From Crocinitomicaceae bacterium (GTDB lineage Bacteria; Bacteroidota; Bacteroidia; Flavobacteriales_D; Crocinitomicaceae): DNA of 64,000 nucleotides. Below, one piece after another: positions 26,797-37,281 of this stretch. The stretch's first letter is position 1. Each line of letters begins with the position of its first letter. Below the pieces are notes generated by a model. The model was not told where the DNA came from. It did no database searches and saw only the letters and a program-made list of their open reading frames with translations. Location of the stretch: assembly GCA_029254025.1 (NCBI GenBank), contig JAQWYK010000047.1:1-64000 (forward strand), written 5' to 3'. The position numbers were made by a program, and so were the translations under genes.

Positions 26797-27720
26797 TTAA
26801 TATGAATATACTCTATTCAATCCAAACTGTAAAAAAATCGAACCTTCTTGACAAGTTATTCTATCGAAAATAGGTTCGCCTGATTTGTCCAACATTGGAT
26901 AGTGTGGATTAGTTTTTCTCATTGACACAGGGATAAATTTTTTATCATGCATTATTTTATTCTGAAGTATATGTCGAATATATTCATGGTCATATCCAAG
27001 GTCAACCCCAATAACATTTCCATGCGCCGTGAGAACATCTGCACTTAGGTGTAATATTCCATGACTTGTTTTTCCATAGATAGTATTGACAAGATTTTTG
27101 TATTCTTGTGGGTAGGAATTATCCTTTATACGACGAACCCCTTCTGTTTCACCAGTCCAAAGATTTGTATGTAAAGAGAGGTTTAACCACTCTTCGTGGT
27201 AGCTGAAATGTGCATGGGAGGTCCTAAAGCGGTCTTTCCCCTGGCCAGCATAAAAGTCATTTTCAATAACGATGCTCCACTGCTCTAAGTGCACCGCCAT
27301 GCCTCCTGATTGTTGAGAGCTTTTGGCATTGTCAATGTACCATAAATAATTGTATCCAATTCCGTATTGGTAGTTCGTTTGATGATTTAACCCATCCAAT
27401 ATGAAGGTAGGAATGGATGTTCTTTTTCCTCCCATAAAAACAATTCCAGTATTGATCCGAGAAGAGTAGAACTGTGTTCTGCCTCCCAAATCTTTTCCGG
27501 TTAAATGAAAAAGTCCTCCTGAATTGAATTGAACAAAATCAGCGACAAAATAACCTTGAACTTTAATTCCAAGTTGATTGATATGCGTACCAAATTGAGT
27601 ACTTATTCCTACTTGAATCCCCCAGTTACTTCCTGTTTGGACTTGAGCGAGGTACATAAATGGCATCAATATTCCAAAGCTTAAAAAGGTCTTGTTAATG
27701 AAGGAGTTAATCGACTTCAT
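26797..27720 (-). CDS. Exported beta-rich protein, resembling Bacteroidota toxin-23 family proteins
   Basis: A 307-residue protein with a probable signal peptide (about 1-25, ending YLAQ). The rest is rich in alternating strands: GIQVGISTQFGTHINQLG, VQFNSGGLFHLTGKDLGGR, GLNHQTNYQYGIGYNYLWY and IENDFYAGQGKDRFRT. From memory these blocks occur in Bacteroidota proteins labelled polymorphic toxin type 23. I hold that name loosely, because an outer-membrane barrel-like protein would look similar. There is no long N-terminal delivery region, and no obvious immunity gene is adjacent. It overlaps the upstream lipoprotein gene by 14 bp and is surely co-expressed with it. Function unknown. Confidence 0.6.
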   Translation of the reverse strand: MKSINSFINKTFLSFGILMPFMYLAQVQTGSNWGIQVGISTQFGTHINQLGIKVQGYFVADFVQFNSGGLFHLTGKDLGGRTQFYSSRINTGIVFMGGKRTSIPTFILDGLNHQTNYQYGIGYNYLWYIDNAKSSQQSGGMAVHLEQWSIVIENDFYAGQGKDRFRTSHAHFSYHEEWLNLSLHTNLWTGETEGVRRIKDNSYPQEYKNLVNTIYGKTSHGILHLSADVLTAHGNVIGVDLGYDHEYIRHILQNKIMHDKKFIPVSMRKTNPHYPMLDKSGEPIFDRITCQEGSIFLQFGLNRVYSY

Positions 27721-29110
27721 AAGCGCCTATGTCAGGAGATGTAGCGTTCCGTGGAGTTTCTTCAATATCGAAAAAATTACTGAAAAGAGCGCCTCCGTTA
27801 TTGTTCAAGGGTGAGTTTACAGGGAATTTAAAATCTAGTTCTTCGACATTGTTGAATAACGGATTCAAATTCCAAATGGTATTGGAGAATCCAGGATTCC
27901 CAATAATTGGTGTTTCTAGTCGAATTAAGTTATATTGATAATCATAATTGATGGTAACCGCTCCTCCTTGAGTGATGGTGTCATAAGCCAGTTGATTTTC
28001 ACCATTTCCAAAAACTACTGAATTCGTTATAGTTCCTTCATTTATTCCGCCAATATATGTTATCCCATCGTTTCGAGTAAAATAGTTTTTAATAGCAACA
28101 GCAGGTTGATTTCCATCTGTACCATAACCTAGGAAATGACAGTGGTTGAAGTTATAGTCTCCCCCTTCGAGCAGAAATAATCCGTAGAAATTGTTGTTGT
28201 GAACAAGTAAGTTATCTCCTTTAATTTTCCCTCCGGAATAATTAAATATCCCATAACTTGAGTGGTTATATATTTCAGAGTTTCGAATTTCAACAGTATA
28301 ACCAGTATTTGATGGGTCTTCCGAAAAAACGTGAATTCCTGCTGTCCCATTTTTAATGATAGCATGTTCAATTAATGAGGGACGCGCTTCTTGAAAATAA
28401 ACTCCATAGTACTGACCTTTTACATCATCGTAAAAGGATTCTAAACGGTCACCTTGGATGGTTACTTTATTGTTTAGTTCCCCGGCAATATGCAAGCTCC
28501 CTTTGTAAACATAGAGCAACGAATTTTTATGTAAGTAAATATTCGTTCCCGCTGGAATCGTTAGTGATTGCGCGGAGTCAATCCCCGCAAATCCATAAAT
28601 GACATGTGGCTTATCATTTGGCCAAACTCCGTCATTAACATCATTGAAATGAAAATACGCATCTTGACCCCAAGCGGCAAGTAGAACACGTTGTTCAACA
28701 CCGTTTGTTGTAAATATAATTGAGTCTTCGATAACGAAAGGATCATTTAAATTATTTTCTCCCAAAGTGACTTCCACGAACCCATAAATGCTATCGTTAG
28801 CCGGAATGCGGACATCTTCAAACAAAATACCACTTTCTCCGTCTAAATTGAATCGATAAGCGGAGGCATTTGCTCCTGCTAACTGTATTTTGTCCACAAT
28901 AACCGGGCGATTGGACCGGTTGTATATTTTGAAGTTTTTAGTGGTTGAACCAACCGTAGTGAACAGGGTATCGAAAAGCAAAGTGTCTGTTGAAAAATGA
29001 AGAGATTCATTAGATAAAAGAAGGTCTTTCTTGCACCCTGAAGAGGTGATGAGTAAAAGAACAATTCCGAAAAATGTTCCGATAAACAGATATGGCTTTA
29101 ACCTATTCAC
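27707..29110 (-). CDS. Lipoprotein with right-handed parallel beta-helix
   Basis: A 467-residue lipoprotein. Signal peptide with lipobox (TSSGC, Cys about 26). An Ig/CARDB-like beta region with a CHU_3176-like feel covers about 35-145 (TLLFDTLFTTVGSTTKNFKIYN). A parallel beta-helix spans about 180-400, with repeats such as IRNSEIYNHSSYGIFNY, GDNLLVHNNNFYGLFL and NFNHCHFLGYG. The end reads ATSPDIGAYEVD, a close typical of such helix proteins. The start codon is GTG. It lies 14 bp over the next gene, forming a two-gene operon divergent from paaZ. It may bind glycans or act as a surface scaffold; no catalytic motif is seen. Confidence 0.82.
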   Translation of the reverse strand: MNRLKPYLFIGTFFGIVLLLITSSGCKKDLLLSNESLHFSTDTLLFDTLFTTVGSTTKNFKIYNRSNRPVIVDKIQLAGANASAYRFNLDGESGILFEDVRIPANDSIYGFVEVTLGENNLNDPFVIEDSIIFTTNGVEQRVLLAAWGQDAYFHFNDVNDGVWPNDKPHVIYGFAGIDSAQSLTIPAGTNIYLHKNSLLYVYKGSLHIAGELNNKVTIQGDRLESFYDDVKGQYYGVYFQEARPSLIEHAIIKNGTAGIHVFSEDPSNTGYTVEIRNSEIYNHSSYGIFNYSGGKIKGDNLLVHNNNFYGLFLLEGGDYNFNHCHFLGYGTDGNQPAVAIKNYFTRNDGITYIGGINEGTITNSVVFGNGENQLAYDTITQGGAVTINYDYQYNLIRLETPIIGNPGFSNTIWNLNPLFNNVEELDFKFPVNSPLNNNGGALFSNFFDIEETPRNATSPDIGAYEVD

Positions 29111-29193
29111 TTGAATATAACGAGGAGCTCAATGTATTATTTTACAAGTATACGACTTCCCCGTCGAAGGAGCTCTAAGTTTACGGAATTTTG

Positions 29194-29223
29194 TTGTCAT
29201 CTCACAAAAGAACGTTATCTTAG
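29194..29223 (+). promoter_or_regulatory. Promoter of paaZ (TTG-N19-TATCTTAG)
   Basis: TTG at 29194-29196, a 19-bp spacer and TATCTTAG at 29216-29223 (one base off TAnnTTTG). It lies inside the frame that extends upstream of paaZ and so supports the ATG at 29249. Confidence 0.5.
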
Positions 29224-29248
29224 AGCCTCAAAATTGAAATCAAACACT

Positions 29249-31300
29249 ATGCAGCAAATAAAGAATTATGTCTGTGGAAGTTGGGTAGCAGGAGAAGGTG
29301 TTGAAACACCGCTATACAATGCTATAACGGGCGAACAATTCGCTGAAACATCTTCAAAAGGACTAGACTACGAGCGTATCTTAGCCTATGGTCGAGAAAA
29401 AGGTGGTGAAGCTTTACGCAAAATGACCTTCCAAGAAAGAGGGAGAATGTTGAAAGCATTAGCACTTCATTTGTTGACAAATAAGAATACATATTATCAA
29501 TTAAGTGCTGCAACTGGAGCTACCAAAGTAGATTCATGGATTGATATAGAAGGAGGAATTGGTAACTTATTTGCCAATGCATCGTTGCGTAGACAGTTTC
29601 CTGACTTACCCTATTATGTGGATGGAGACGCTGCCCCACTATCAAAAAACGGAACGTTTATCGGTCATCATATTATGGTGCCAAAGCGGGGTGTTGCAGT
29701 ACATATCAACGCCTTTAACTTTCCGATTTGGGGGATGTTAGAAAAAATTGCGGTTAACTTAATGGCTGGGGTTCCCGCAGTGGTTAAACCCTCGGAATTC
29801 ACCTGTTACCTAACAGAGTTGATGGTGAAAGATATTATAGATTCTAAGATTTTACCAGAAGGAGCTCTTCAGTTGGTGAATGGATTGGGTCGAGGAATTA
29901 TTGATCATGTAACGAATCAAGATGTGGTGACCTTTACGGGTTCTGCCGCTACTGGGAAAATATTAAAAGGGTTACCTGTTATATTGGAGGAGTCAGTCCC
30001 TTTTAACTTAGAGGCAGATTCGTTAAATGCATGTGTTCTGGGACCTGATGCAACTCCAGGTACAGCTGAGTTTGATTTGTTTATCAAAGAGGTTTCACGC
30101 GAAATCACGGTGAAAACAGGTCAGAAGTGTACGGCTGTGCGTAGGATTCTAGTCCCTGAGAACCTTGTGGATGAGGTACAACAAGCTGTTTCCAAACGAT
30201 TATCACAAACAAAAATTGGAGATCCTGCACAAGAAGGAGTGCGAATGGGAGCATTAGCAACTCGTTTACAAGTTGAACGGGTGCGCGCGAATGTTGAAGA
30301 ATTGGCGAAGTCTCAAGAAATGGTCTACGGTAGTTTGGATGCGTTTGAAGTTGTGGGTGCGGATAAAAATAAGGGAGCGTTCTTTTCTCCTATTTTGTTT
30401 TTGAATAATGACCCACATAACAAAACAGATGTGCATAATGTAGAAGCTTTTGGACCGGTTTCTACCATTATGCCGTACAAAGATTTAGACGATGCTGTTA
30501 AATTAACTGAACTCGGAAAAGGATCGTTGGTAACATCAATTGTTACGGCAGACGACAAAATTGCGCGTGAATTTGTATTGAACGCAGCACATATGAACGG
30601 TCGTATTCTTGTGTTGAATGAAGCGTGCTCGAGAGAAAGTACGGGACACGGTTCGCCTATGCCAATGTTAACACATGGTGGTCCAGGACGAGCAGGGGGA
30701 GGAGAAGAAATGGGTGGAAAACGAGGTGTGTTGCATTACATGCAACGCACTGCGATTCAAGGTCACCCTACAACAATTACTGAGATTACCCAGCAGTTTC
30801 AAGTAGGTGCTGCACAGCCAGAAGCTGACCCTCATGTGTTCAGAAAGCATTTTGAAGAATTGGTGATTGGTGAGACAGTATTTACACATAAGCATACGGT
30901 AACTGTTTCAGATATCGTGAATTTTGCGAATGTTTCAGGGGATAATTTCTATGCGCATATGGATGAGACTTCTTTAGATGGTACTATTTTCGAGCATCGT
31001 GTTGCGCACGGATACTTTTTACTTTCCAAAGCCGCAGGACTATTTGTTGACCCTAAGAAGGGCCCCGTTTTATTGAACTACGGCGTAGATAGTTGCCGCT
31101 TTACAAAACCAGTATATCCGGGAGCGACAATTGGTGTTCGATTTACAGTAAAAGAAAAAGTAGATCAAGAGAAACGGTCTGAAGACGATATCGCAAAAGG
31201 AATCGTTAAGTTCTTAGTAGATATCTATGACGAGACTGGAGAAACAGTTGGTTTAGCAACCATTTTAACAATGGTTAAAAAGCTTGATCAATCCAAGTAA
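29249..31300 (+). CDS. paaZ: Bifunctional PaaZ: oxepin-CoA hydrolase / aldehyde dehydrogenase
   Basis: A 683-residue fusion enzyme of phenylacetate degradation. It opens the ring of oxepin-CoA and oxidises the resulting semialdehyde. Residues 1-520 are an aldehyde dehydrogenase with the NAFNFPIWGMLEK cofactor strand, the VTFTGSAATG loop and the catalytic Cys in GQKCTAVRR. Residues about 540-680 are a MaoC-type hot-dog hydratase with the Asp/His site (NFYAHMDETS, VAHGYFLLS). The frame extends 46 codons further upstream, but that part is divergent-promoter DNA with unlike composition, so the ATG at 29249 is used. The paaABCD genes are 24 kb away. A terminator follows. Confidence 0.95.
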   Translation: MQQIKNYVCGSWVAGEGVETPLYNAITGEQFAETSSKGLDYERILAYGREKGGEALRKMTFQERGRMLKALALHLLTNKNTYYQLSAATGATKVDSWIDIEGGIGNLFANASLRRQFPDLPYYVDGDAAPLSKNGTFIGHHIMVPKRGVAVHINAFNFPIWGMLEKIAVNLMAGVPAVVKPSEFTCYLTELMVKDIIDSKILPEGALQLVNGLGRGIIDHVTNQDVVTFTGSAATGKILKGLPVILEESVPFNLEADSLNACVLGPDATPGTAEFDLFIKEVSREITVKTGQKCTAVRRILVPENLVDEVQQAVSKRLSQTKIGDPAQEGVRMGALATRLQVERVRANVEELAKSQEMVYGSLDAFEVVGADKNKGAFFSPILFLNNDPHNKTDVHNVEAFGPVSTIMPYKDLDDAVKLTELGKGSLVTSIVTADDKIAREFVLNAAHMNGRILVLNEACSRESTGHGSPMPMLTHGGPGRAGGGEEMGGKRGVLHYMQRTAIQGHPTTITEITQQFQVGAAQPEADPHVFRKHFEELVIGETVFTHKHTVTVSDIVNFANVSGDNFYAHMDETSLDGTIFEHRVAHGYFLLSKAAGLFVDPKKGPVLLNYGVDSCRFTKPVYPGATIGVRFTVKEKVDQEKRSEDDIAKGIVKFLVDIYDETGETVGLATILTMVKKLDQSK

Positions 31301-31320
31301 TGATAATATTTTGTTAACTA

Positions 31321-31352
31321 AAGAGCACTCCGCGAGTTCGAAGTGCTCTTTT
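31321..31352 (+). terminator. Intrinsic terminator after paaZ
   Basis: AAGAGCACT (31321-31329) pairs with AGTGCTCTT (31342-31350) across a 12-nt loop and is followed by T residues. It is the only strong hairpin between paaZ and the RND gene. Confidence 0.75.
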
Positions 31353-31395
31353 GTGTTCACTACCCCCTGATTTTTTTATATTTTTACCCCCAAAT

Positions 31396-34251
31396 ATGTT
31401 ATTAATGTGGTTTAAGCTTTCTCAAATAATCCTGCGTAATCGAGTACTGATCTTATCAGTAATTGGTGTAATCACCATCTTCTTCGGGTATTTTGCGGCA
31501 ACCAACTTGAAATTGGATAATAAATATGGGAATATGCTTCCAAAGAAATCTCCTGCTCAAGAGAATTATCAAAAGTTCAAAGAGATGTTTGGTGAAGACG
31601 GAGGGATGTTGGTGATCGCTATTCAGACAGATAATTTGTACACTGAAAGCAATTTCTTGAAGTGGAAAGAATTGGGTGAAGGCATTTCTGCTTTTGATGG
31701 GGTGAGTTCGGTGATTTCAGAAGCAGATTTATATGCGATTACTAATAATACAGAGGAGAGCAAATTTGAAGCAGTTCGAATATTTCAAGATCAAACCTTT
31801 CAGGAGAAGTCGATTCAAGAGTTAAGGAAAGAAATTCGTAAAAACCCGTTGTATAACAATTTATTGTATAACGATTCAACATCTGTTTCCTTGATGATGA
31901 TTAACGTGGAAGAGTCCTTTCTAAGTAATCAGAAGAAATCAAAAGTCGTACTTGAAATTGAGGAGTTTGCGCTCGACTATGAAAAGTATTTTGGAAAACT
32001 TCACTTTGCTGGATTGCCGCACATACGTGTTGTTATTGGAAAAAGAATCATCGGGGAGATGTACATTTTTATTGGCTTGGCAATTGCCGTAACTTCTTTG
32101 TTGATTTTCATCTTTTTCCGTTCGTTTAAAGTAGTGTTATTTTGTAATATCGTAGTTTTTGTAGCTGTTATTTGGTCGCTCGGGTTGATTGGATTATTCG
32201 GCTTTAAACTCTCCATTTTGATGGCGTTGATTCCGCCGTTGATGATTGTAATTGGTATCCCCAACTGTATTTTTCTGTTGACCAAGTTTCACCGTGAGGT
32301 CAAAGATCATGGAAATAAGACAAAGGCGTTATCACGCGTCATTCAAAAAGTAGGAAACGCAACATTTCTCACTAATTTGACCACCGCCTTGGGTTTTTCG
32401 ACCTTTATTTTTACGAATTCGGAGAAGTTAATCGAATTTGGAACGATTGCCTCAATCAACATTTTAATGGTGTTTGTTCTTTCCATTACAATAATTCCTA
32501 TCGTTTTTTCGATTTCGAAATCACCTAAGCCAAAGCACTTAAAACATTTAGAAAAGACGTATACGAATGCCGTCATCGATAAGTTTGTGCACCTTGCCTC
32601 CAATAAACGCCCTTTAGTATACGCAGTGGCCATTGGGGTTATTATGCTTTCGCTGATTGGACTTTCTCGTATTGAAGCCACTGGAAACCTCACAAGTGAT
32701 TTACCCGATTCGGACCCCATCCTCAAGGACATTCAATTTATTGAGCGGAATTTTGGAGGAGCAGTGCCCTTTGAGCTGATGATTGATTATAAGGTCGATG
32801 GAAGGAAGCTAAGTTCTGATTTATTGTCAAAGGTAGAAGGCGTTCAAAAGCTACTTGCTGAGGACACGTTGTTTAGTAAATCCCTTTCAGTGGTCGACTT
32901 AATGAAGACCATCAATATGGCATATTATGGGAATGCCCCTGAGCGGTATGAATTGATTGGTCGAAAAGACATGCGTCGTTTGGGTAGCTATGTGAATTCT
33001 TTTCAAGATGATGTCCGTCGTATTAATCAGCTTCATGGGCACTTAGATGCTGTTAAGCAAGGCCAGAAGGAATACGCCGATACCATCCTCTTGAATTATC
33101 CATTAATTTGGAACACTTTTAGCAATAATGATTCAATAAAATCTCCGGACGAGTTGGATGCGATTAAGGGGCAAGCGAATTTTATGGAGCGTCTTGAAAA
33201 GGTGGTTCAGAACGATTTCCCAGAGCCTACTACGAATGTATCAATGAAGGAATTGGTGGACACCGCAAATACTACACTGCGCGTTCGAATGCAAATTCTG
33301 GATATTGGTTCTTATGAAATCGCTGCTTTAGCGGATTCATTGAAAGTAGAAGTGGATTCCATTTTAAACCCTGAACGCCCGCGTGCTGAAGTATTTTTTG
33401 CACAATTTAACTCAGGTAAAAAGGAATACCTGGATTCATTGTTTGCACTTTCGAACGCTTATCGAATCAACTTAGCCACTGAAATCGCAAGAGGGAACGA
33501 CTCTTTGGTTTACGAGATGGACATGGATCCTGAGTTGATTTATAGTTATTTAGAGAAGGAAGATTTTTCTGAACGGTTACGGGCAGCCATAGATTTAGAG
33601 TACATCGATTTTTTATTTACAGGTACATCTGTTGTTGCTGCTGAAGGAACGCAGTACTTAGTGAAAAACTTATTGATTAGTCTGGCCATTGCTATCGTAA
33701 TCATCGCAATTTTAATGTCACTGCTTTTTGGTTCGTGGCGCATGGTCATTATTTCGTTGATTCCTAATTTTATTCCGCTCATCGTAACTGCTGGGATAAT
33801 GGGCTTCTTTCATATACCAATCAAGCCTTCAACAATTTTGGTATTTAGTATCGCTTTTGGTATTTCGGTGGATGACACCATCCATTTCTTAGCCAAATAT
33901 CGTCAGGAGCTTAAAGGTGCCCGCTGGGATTTGCGCGGTTGTGTAATTAATGCTTTGCGAGAAACAGGGTTAAGTATGTTTTATACATCCATTGTTCTCT
34001 TTTTCGGATTCTCTATGTTTGCGCTTTCACAATTTGGAGGAACACAAGCATTGGGATTATTGGTGTCTTTAACACTTCTTGTGGCAATGGTTACGAATTT
34101 AGCCGTGCTTCCTTCCTTATTGCTAACGCTTGAAAACAGGATAGCTAATAAAGCATTTGAAGAACCACTCATTGTTATGTACGATGAGGAAACCGACATT
34201 GAATTGGACGATTTGGAGGTGGACGTAACGACAAAAAGAGATCCGGAATAA
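31396..34251 (+). CDS. MMPL/RND superfamily transporter (HpnN-like)
   Basis: A 951-residue inner-membrane protein built of two similar halves. Each has one leading helix, a large periplasmic loop and a cluster of five or six helices (about 210-380 and 750-930). The motif [14 protein letters not shown] in the second half is typical of MMPL and RND-type lipid exporters. No partner membrane-fusion or outer-membrane gene is adjacent, and it lacks the AcrB arrangement, so lipid or hydrophobe export is more likely than drug efflux. The frame opens at 31351 but overlaps the paaZ terminator; ATGs at 31396 and 31405 are both possible. Confidence 0.85.
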   Translation: MLLMWFKLSQIILRNRVLILSVIGVITIFFGYFAATNLKLDNKYGNMLPKKSPAQENYQKFKEMFGEDGGMLVIAIQTDNLYTESNFLKWKELGEGISAFDGVSSVISEADLYAITNNTEESKFEAVRIFQDQTFQEKSIQELRKEIRKNPLYNNLLYNDSTSVSLMMINVEESFLSNQKKSKVVLEIEEFALDYEKYFGKLHFAGLPHIRVVIGKRIIGEMYIFIGLAIAVTSLLIFIFFRSFKVVLFCNIVVFVAVIWSLGLIGLFGFKLSILMALIPPLMIVIGIPNCIFLLTKFHREVKDHGNKTKALSRVIQKVGNATFLTNLTTALGFSTFIFTNSEKLIEFGTIASINILMVFVLSITIIPIVFSISKSPKPKHLKHLEKTYTNAVIDKFVHLASNKRPLVYAVAIGVIMLSLIGLSRIEATGNLTSDLPDSDPILKDIQFIERNFGGAVPFELMIDYKVDGRKLSSDLLSKVEGVQKLLAEDTLFSKSLSVVDLMKTINMAYYGNAPERYELIGRKDMRRLGSYVNSFQDDVRRINQLHGHLDAVKQGQKEYADTILLNYPLIWNTFSNNDSIKSPDELDAIKGQANFMERLEKVVQNDFPEPTTNVSMKELVDTANTTLRVRMQILDIGSYEIAALADSLKVEVDSILNPERPRAEVFFAQFNSGKKEYLDSLFALSNAYRINLATEIARGNDSLVYEMDMDPELIYSYLEKEDFSERLRAAIDLEYIDFLFTGTSVVAAEGTQYLVKNLLISLAIAIVIIAILMSLLFGSWRMVIISLIPNFIPLIVTAGIMGFFHIPIKPSTILVFSIAFGISVDDTIHFLAKYRQELKGARWDLRGCVINALRETGLSMFYTSIVLFFGFSMFALSQFGGTQALGLLVSLTLLVAMVTNLAVLPSLLLTLENRIANKAFEEPLIVMYDEETDIELDDLEVDVTTKRDPE

Positions 34252-34288
34252 TTATGAAGTCGTTACCTTATATTATTATCACACGCCT

Positions 34289-35149
34289 ATGAAAGGAATT
34301 ATTTTGGCTGGAGGCTCAGGAACACGTTTACATCCCTTAACGCTTGCCGTGAGTAAACAACTCATGCCGATTTACGATAAGCCAATGATTTATTATCCAC
34401 TTGCGATTTTGATGAGTGCAGGGATTCGTGAAATATTGATTATTTCAACACCACATGACATACCTAGTTTTCAAAAGCTATTGGGGGATGGACAACAGTT
34501 GGGATGTTCGTTCAGTTATGCCATTCAAGAGGAACCGAATGGATTAGCCCAGGCTTTTGTTATTGGGGAACAATTTATTGGGAATGAAAAAGTTGCATTA
34601 ATTTTAGGGGATAATATTTTCTATGGTGTAGGAATGGATGACTTGCTCAAAGAGAATAATGATCCCAATGGAGGAGTGGTGTATGCATACCACGTATCAG
34701 ATCCTAAACGCTACGGCGTGGTTGAATTTGATCATGCTATGAACGCCATTTCAATTGAAGAAAAGCCAAAACATCCAAAGTCTAATTATGCTGTTCCTGG
34801 TCTATATTTCTACGATAACGAAGTGATTGAAATTGCGAAGGCATTAGCACCATCTCCACGTGGAGAATACGAGATAACGGATGTTAATGCCGAGTATTTG
34901 CGACGAAATAAACTAAAGGTGGCCGTGTTGGATAGAGGTACAGCCTGGTTAGATACAGGTACTTTTCCTTCTCTGATGCAAGCAGGTCAATTTGTTCAAG
35001 TGATCGAAGAGCGACAAGGGTTAAAAATAGGTTGTATTGAAGAAGTAGCTTATCGCAACGGCTACATCAGCAAAGAACAACTGAAACAATTGGCGGAGCC
35101 GCTTGTTAAAAGTGGATATGGCACCTATTTACTCGGTTTAATAAAATAA
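34289..35149 (+). CDS. rfbA: Glucose-1-phosphate thymidylyltransferase
   Basis: A 286-residue nucleotidyltransferase that makes dTDP-glucose, the first step to dTDP-rhamnose. The pyrophosphorylase signature [11 protein letters not shown] is at 7-17, followed by [16 protein letters not shown], the LGDNIFYG box and GTAWLDTGT. All key residues of RfbA/RmlA are present and the length is standard. rfbB, rfbC and rfbD are not in the window, which is unusual because they normally cluster. It is 37 bp after the MMPL gene and 1 bp before the prenyl synthase gene, so these three may share a transcript. Confidence 0.95.
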   Translation: MKGIILAGGSGTRLHPLTLAVSKQLMPIYDKPMIYYPLAILMSAGIREILIISTPHDIPSFQKLLGDGQQLGCSFSYAIQEEPNGLAQAFVIGEQFIGNEKVALILGDNIFYGVGMDDLLKENNDPNGGVVYAYHVSDPKRYGVVEFDHAMNAISIEEKPKHPKSNYAVPGLYFYDNEVIEIAKALAPSPRGEYEITDVNAEYLRRNKLKVAVLDRGTAWLDTGTFPSLMQAGQFVQVIEERQGLKIGCIEEVAYRNGYISKEQLKQLAEPLVKSGYGTYLLGLIK

Positions 35150-35150
35150 T

Positions 35151-36119
35151 ATGCAAGCAAGTATCACCCTCCAAGCACTCATTGAAGAGAAGATTGAAGC
35201 AGTTCGTTTTCCAGCGAATCCAGCCAATCTCTATGCGCCGTTAAATTACTTCATGACACTTGGTGGTAAGCGCACGCGACCATTGTTGACATTGTTAGGG
35301 TGTGTTTTATTCGGTAAACCAGGCGAGTCGGCGGTGAATGCTGCTATTGCAGTTGAATTGTTTCATAATTTTACGTTGATTCATGACGACATCATGGACA
35401 AGGCACCTCTTCGAAGAGGTATGTCTACCGTTCACACCAAATGGAACGAAAATATTGCAATTCTTTCCGGAGATGTATTATTCGTAAAGGCCTTCGAATT
35501 TTTGTCGAATAATGATGTTCGCTTTTTGCCTCAACTCATCGCTGTTTTCACACGAACAGCTGCTGAAGTTTGCGAAGGTCAGCAAATGGATATGGATTTT
35601 GAATCCCGTCAAGATGTAACAATTGAGGAATATATCGAAATGATTCGATTGAAAACTTCTGTTCTCCTTGGGGCGGCTCTTGAAATGGGTGCAATAATTG
35701 CAGAAGCGTCAGAGGAAGATAAACGATTGCTTTACGAGTTTGGAATGAACGTAGGTATTGCATTTCAGCTTAAAGATGATATCTTAGATTTGTATGCCGA
35801 TCCTGATAAATTTGGCAAACAAGTCGGAGGGGATATTTTAAGTAACAAGAAAACATTTCTTTTACTCACAGCGGAGCAAAATGCAAATTCTTCCCAGCGG
35901 AGTGAGCTGAAGAAAATAATGGATGAATTTGCTGGTGAGGAAAAGATTGAGGCAGCGAAAAACTTATTCGATGAGCTCGGAATTCAAGAGTTAGCCATGG
36001 ATAGAATGAAAGATTATTATGCTGCTGCTAAAACTGCTATGGATAAAATTAGTGTTCCTGAATCGGCGAAACAAGAACTTCTTGGTATTGCTGATTACCT
36101 CATGAATCGAGAAGTTTGA
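35151..36119 (+). CDS. Polyprenyl diphosphate synthase (trans-isoprenyl)
   Basis: A 322-residue all-helical prenyltransferase that extends isoprenoid diphosphates. The first Asp-rich motif HDDIMDKAPLRRG is at about 78-90, and the second, KDDILDLYAD, at about 207-216. The GGKRTRP motif is at about 33. Chain length cannot be read confidently; it could supply FPP/GGPP or a longer quinone side chain. Its stop TGA overlaps the ATG of the next gene by one base (TGATG), indicating coupled translation. Confidence 0.9.
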   Translation: MQASITLQALIEEKIEAVRFPANPANLYAPLNYFMTLGGKRTRPLLTLLGCVLFGKPGESAVNAAIAVELFHNFTLIHDDIMDKAPLRRGMSTVHTKWNENIAILSGDVLFVKAFEFLSNNDVRFLPQLIAVFTRTAAEVCEGQQMDMDFESRQDVTIEEYIEMIRLKTSVLLGAALEMGAIIAEASEEDKRLLYEFGMNVGIAFQLKDDILDLYADPDKFGKQVGGDILSNKKTFLLLTAEQNANSSQRSELKKIMDEFAGEEKIEAAKNLFDELGIQELAMDRMKDYYAAAKTAMDKISVPESAKQELLGIADYLMNREV

Positions 36120-37279
36120 TGAGCTACCAACTGAGGTATATCGATCGTCAGGAAGACTTATTTGCACTTGTAGATCAACTAAAGGGAGCCTCACGTATTG
36201 CCATCGATTTAGAATTTGATAAAAATCATTTTACGTATGGCTTCAATATTTGTCTACTTCAATTGTTTGATGGTCAGGATTGTTACTTAATTGACCCATT
36301 ATCAATCAAAGATTTTTCTAAGTTGTTCGCTATTTTTGAGGATTCATCAGTCGAATTAGTCACCTTCGCATTTGGAGAGGATTATCGTTTGCTCCATCAT
36401 TTAGGGTGTACCCCCAATAATATCATGGACCTGAGTGTTGTAAGGAGTTTACTCAATAAGCCGCAGTCTTCATTAACCAACGTGTTAATTGATGAGCTTG
36501 GAATTACATCCTCTAAAGACTTTCAACGCAGTAACTGGTGCGCACGTCCACTTTCTGAAGATCAAAAACTCTATGCCGCAGAAGATGTAACGTTTTTATT
36601 TTTACTAGCAGATAAATTAGTGAAGGAATTAACGAACTTAAACAGATTGTCATGGCTTTCTGATGAGAAAAAGTTTTTGGAAGAAAGTTCAGGTGAGGTA
36701 ACTCCTGTAATTGAAGAAACCTATCACAAAGAACGAAAAGAGATGACTTGGGCTCAATGGGAAAGGTTTAAAGCTTTAGTAGATTATAGAGAACAATTCG
36801 CTAAGAAATTGAATAAACCAACCTATAAAGTCATGGATCGCATGTTATTAACTAAGTATTCCCTTCAGAATAACTTTTCTGGTTGGTCAGATGAAAAAAG
36901 AATTCACCCAGCCTTGCGTACAGAAAAAATTGTTCAACAACTGAAACAAATATTTTCAAAAACGAATGAGATGATTGCTCAAAGTGGTATACCTTCAGGT
37001 CAAGCTGCTAGGCCACCATTATCTCATGCAGAACGGATTTCAAGGTCGCGTCAAAAGCAACTCATTCATGATCAGAGCGAGCAAATATTAATTCCTTTGA
37101 AGAACCGAATTACACATAAATATGGTGAATATATCTCCACATTTGTGTTGTCCAAGCGCATGATGGAGAAAGTAATTATTGGAGAGTTAAAACTACCAAA
37201 CTATCGTCTTGAGTTGTTAAAAGAGGCAGCCATTGAAGTAGGTATTCCTGACGATCGCATTTCATTTTTGTTGGATTAG
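36119..37279 (+). CDS. rnd: Ribonuclease D-like 3'-5' exonuclease
   Basis: A 386-residue DEDDy exonuclease involved in tRNA 3' processing. The three exonuclease motifs are visible: AIDLEF (Asp/Glu, about 27-32), FGEDYRLLHH (Asp, about 88), and LYAAEDVTFLF (Tyr and Asp, about 153-163). The C-terminal half (about 205-385) is helical and includes an HRDC-like segment (WERFKALVDYREQFAKKLNKP). It begins with the one-base overlap TGATG. An 11-base G tract follows two bases after its stop codon. Confidence 0.92.
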   Translation: MSYQLRYIDRQEDLFALVDQLKGASRIAIDLEFDKNHFTYGFNICLLQLFDGQDCYLIDPLSIKDFSKLFAIFEDSSVELVTFAFGEDYRLLHHLGCTPNNIMDLSVVRSLLNKPQSSLTNVLIDELGITSSKDFQRSNWCARPLSEDQKLYAAEDVTFLFLLADKLVKELTNLNRLSWLSDEKKFLEESSGEVTPVIEETYHKERKEMTWAQWERFKALVDYREQFAKKLNKPTYKVMDRMLLTKYSLQNNFSGWSDEKRIHPALRTEKIVQQLKQIFSKTNEMIAQSGIPSGQAARPPLSHAERISRSRQKQLIHDQSEQILIPLKNRITHKYGEYISTFVLSKRMMEKVIIGELKLPNYRLELLKEAAIEVGIPDDRISFLLD

Positions 37280-37281
37280 AA

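Noticed and set aside
26797-27720. Active toxin with immunity partner
   Set aside because: The protein has its own signal peptide, no delivery domain, and the overlapping gene is a beta-helix lipoprotein, not an immunity protein; a toxin role is not claimed.
29111-29248. N-terminal extension of paaZ
   Set aside because: The extension covers the divergent promoter region, has unlike composition, and precedes the normal PaaZ N-terminus; a promoter lies inside it.
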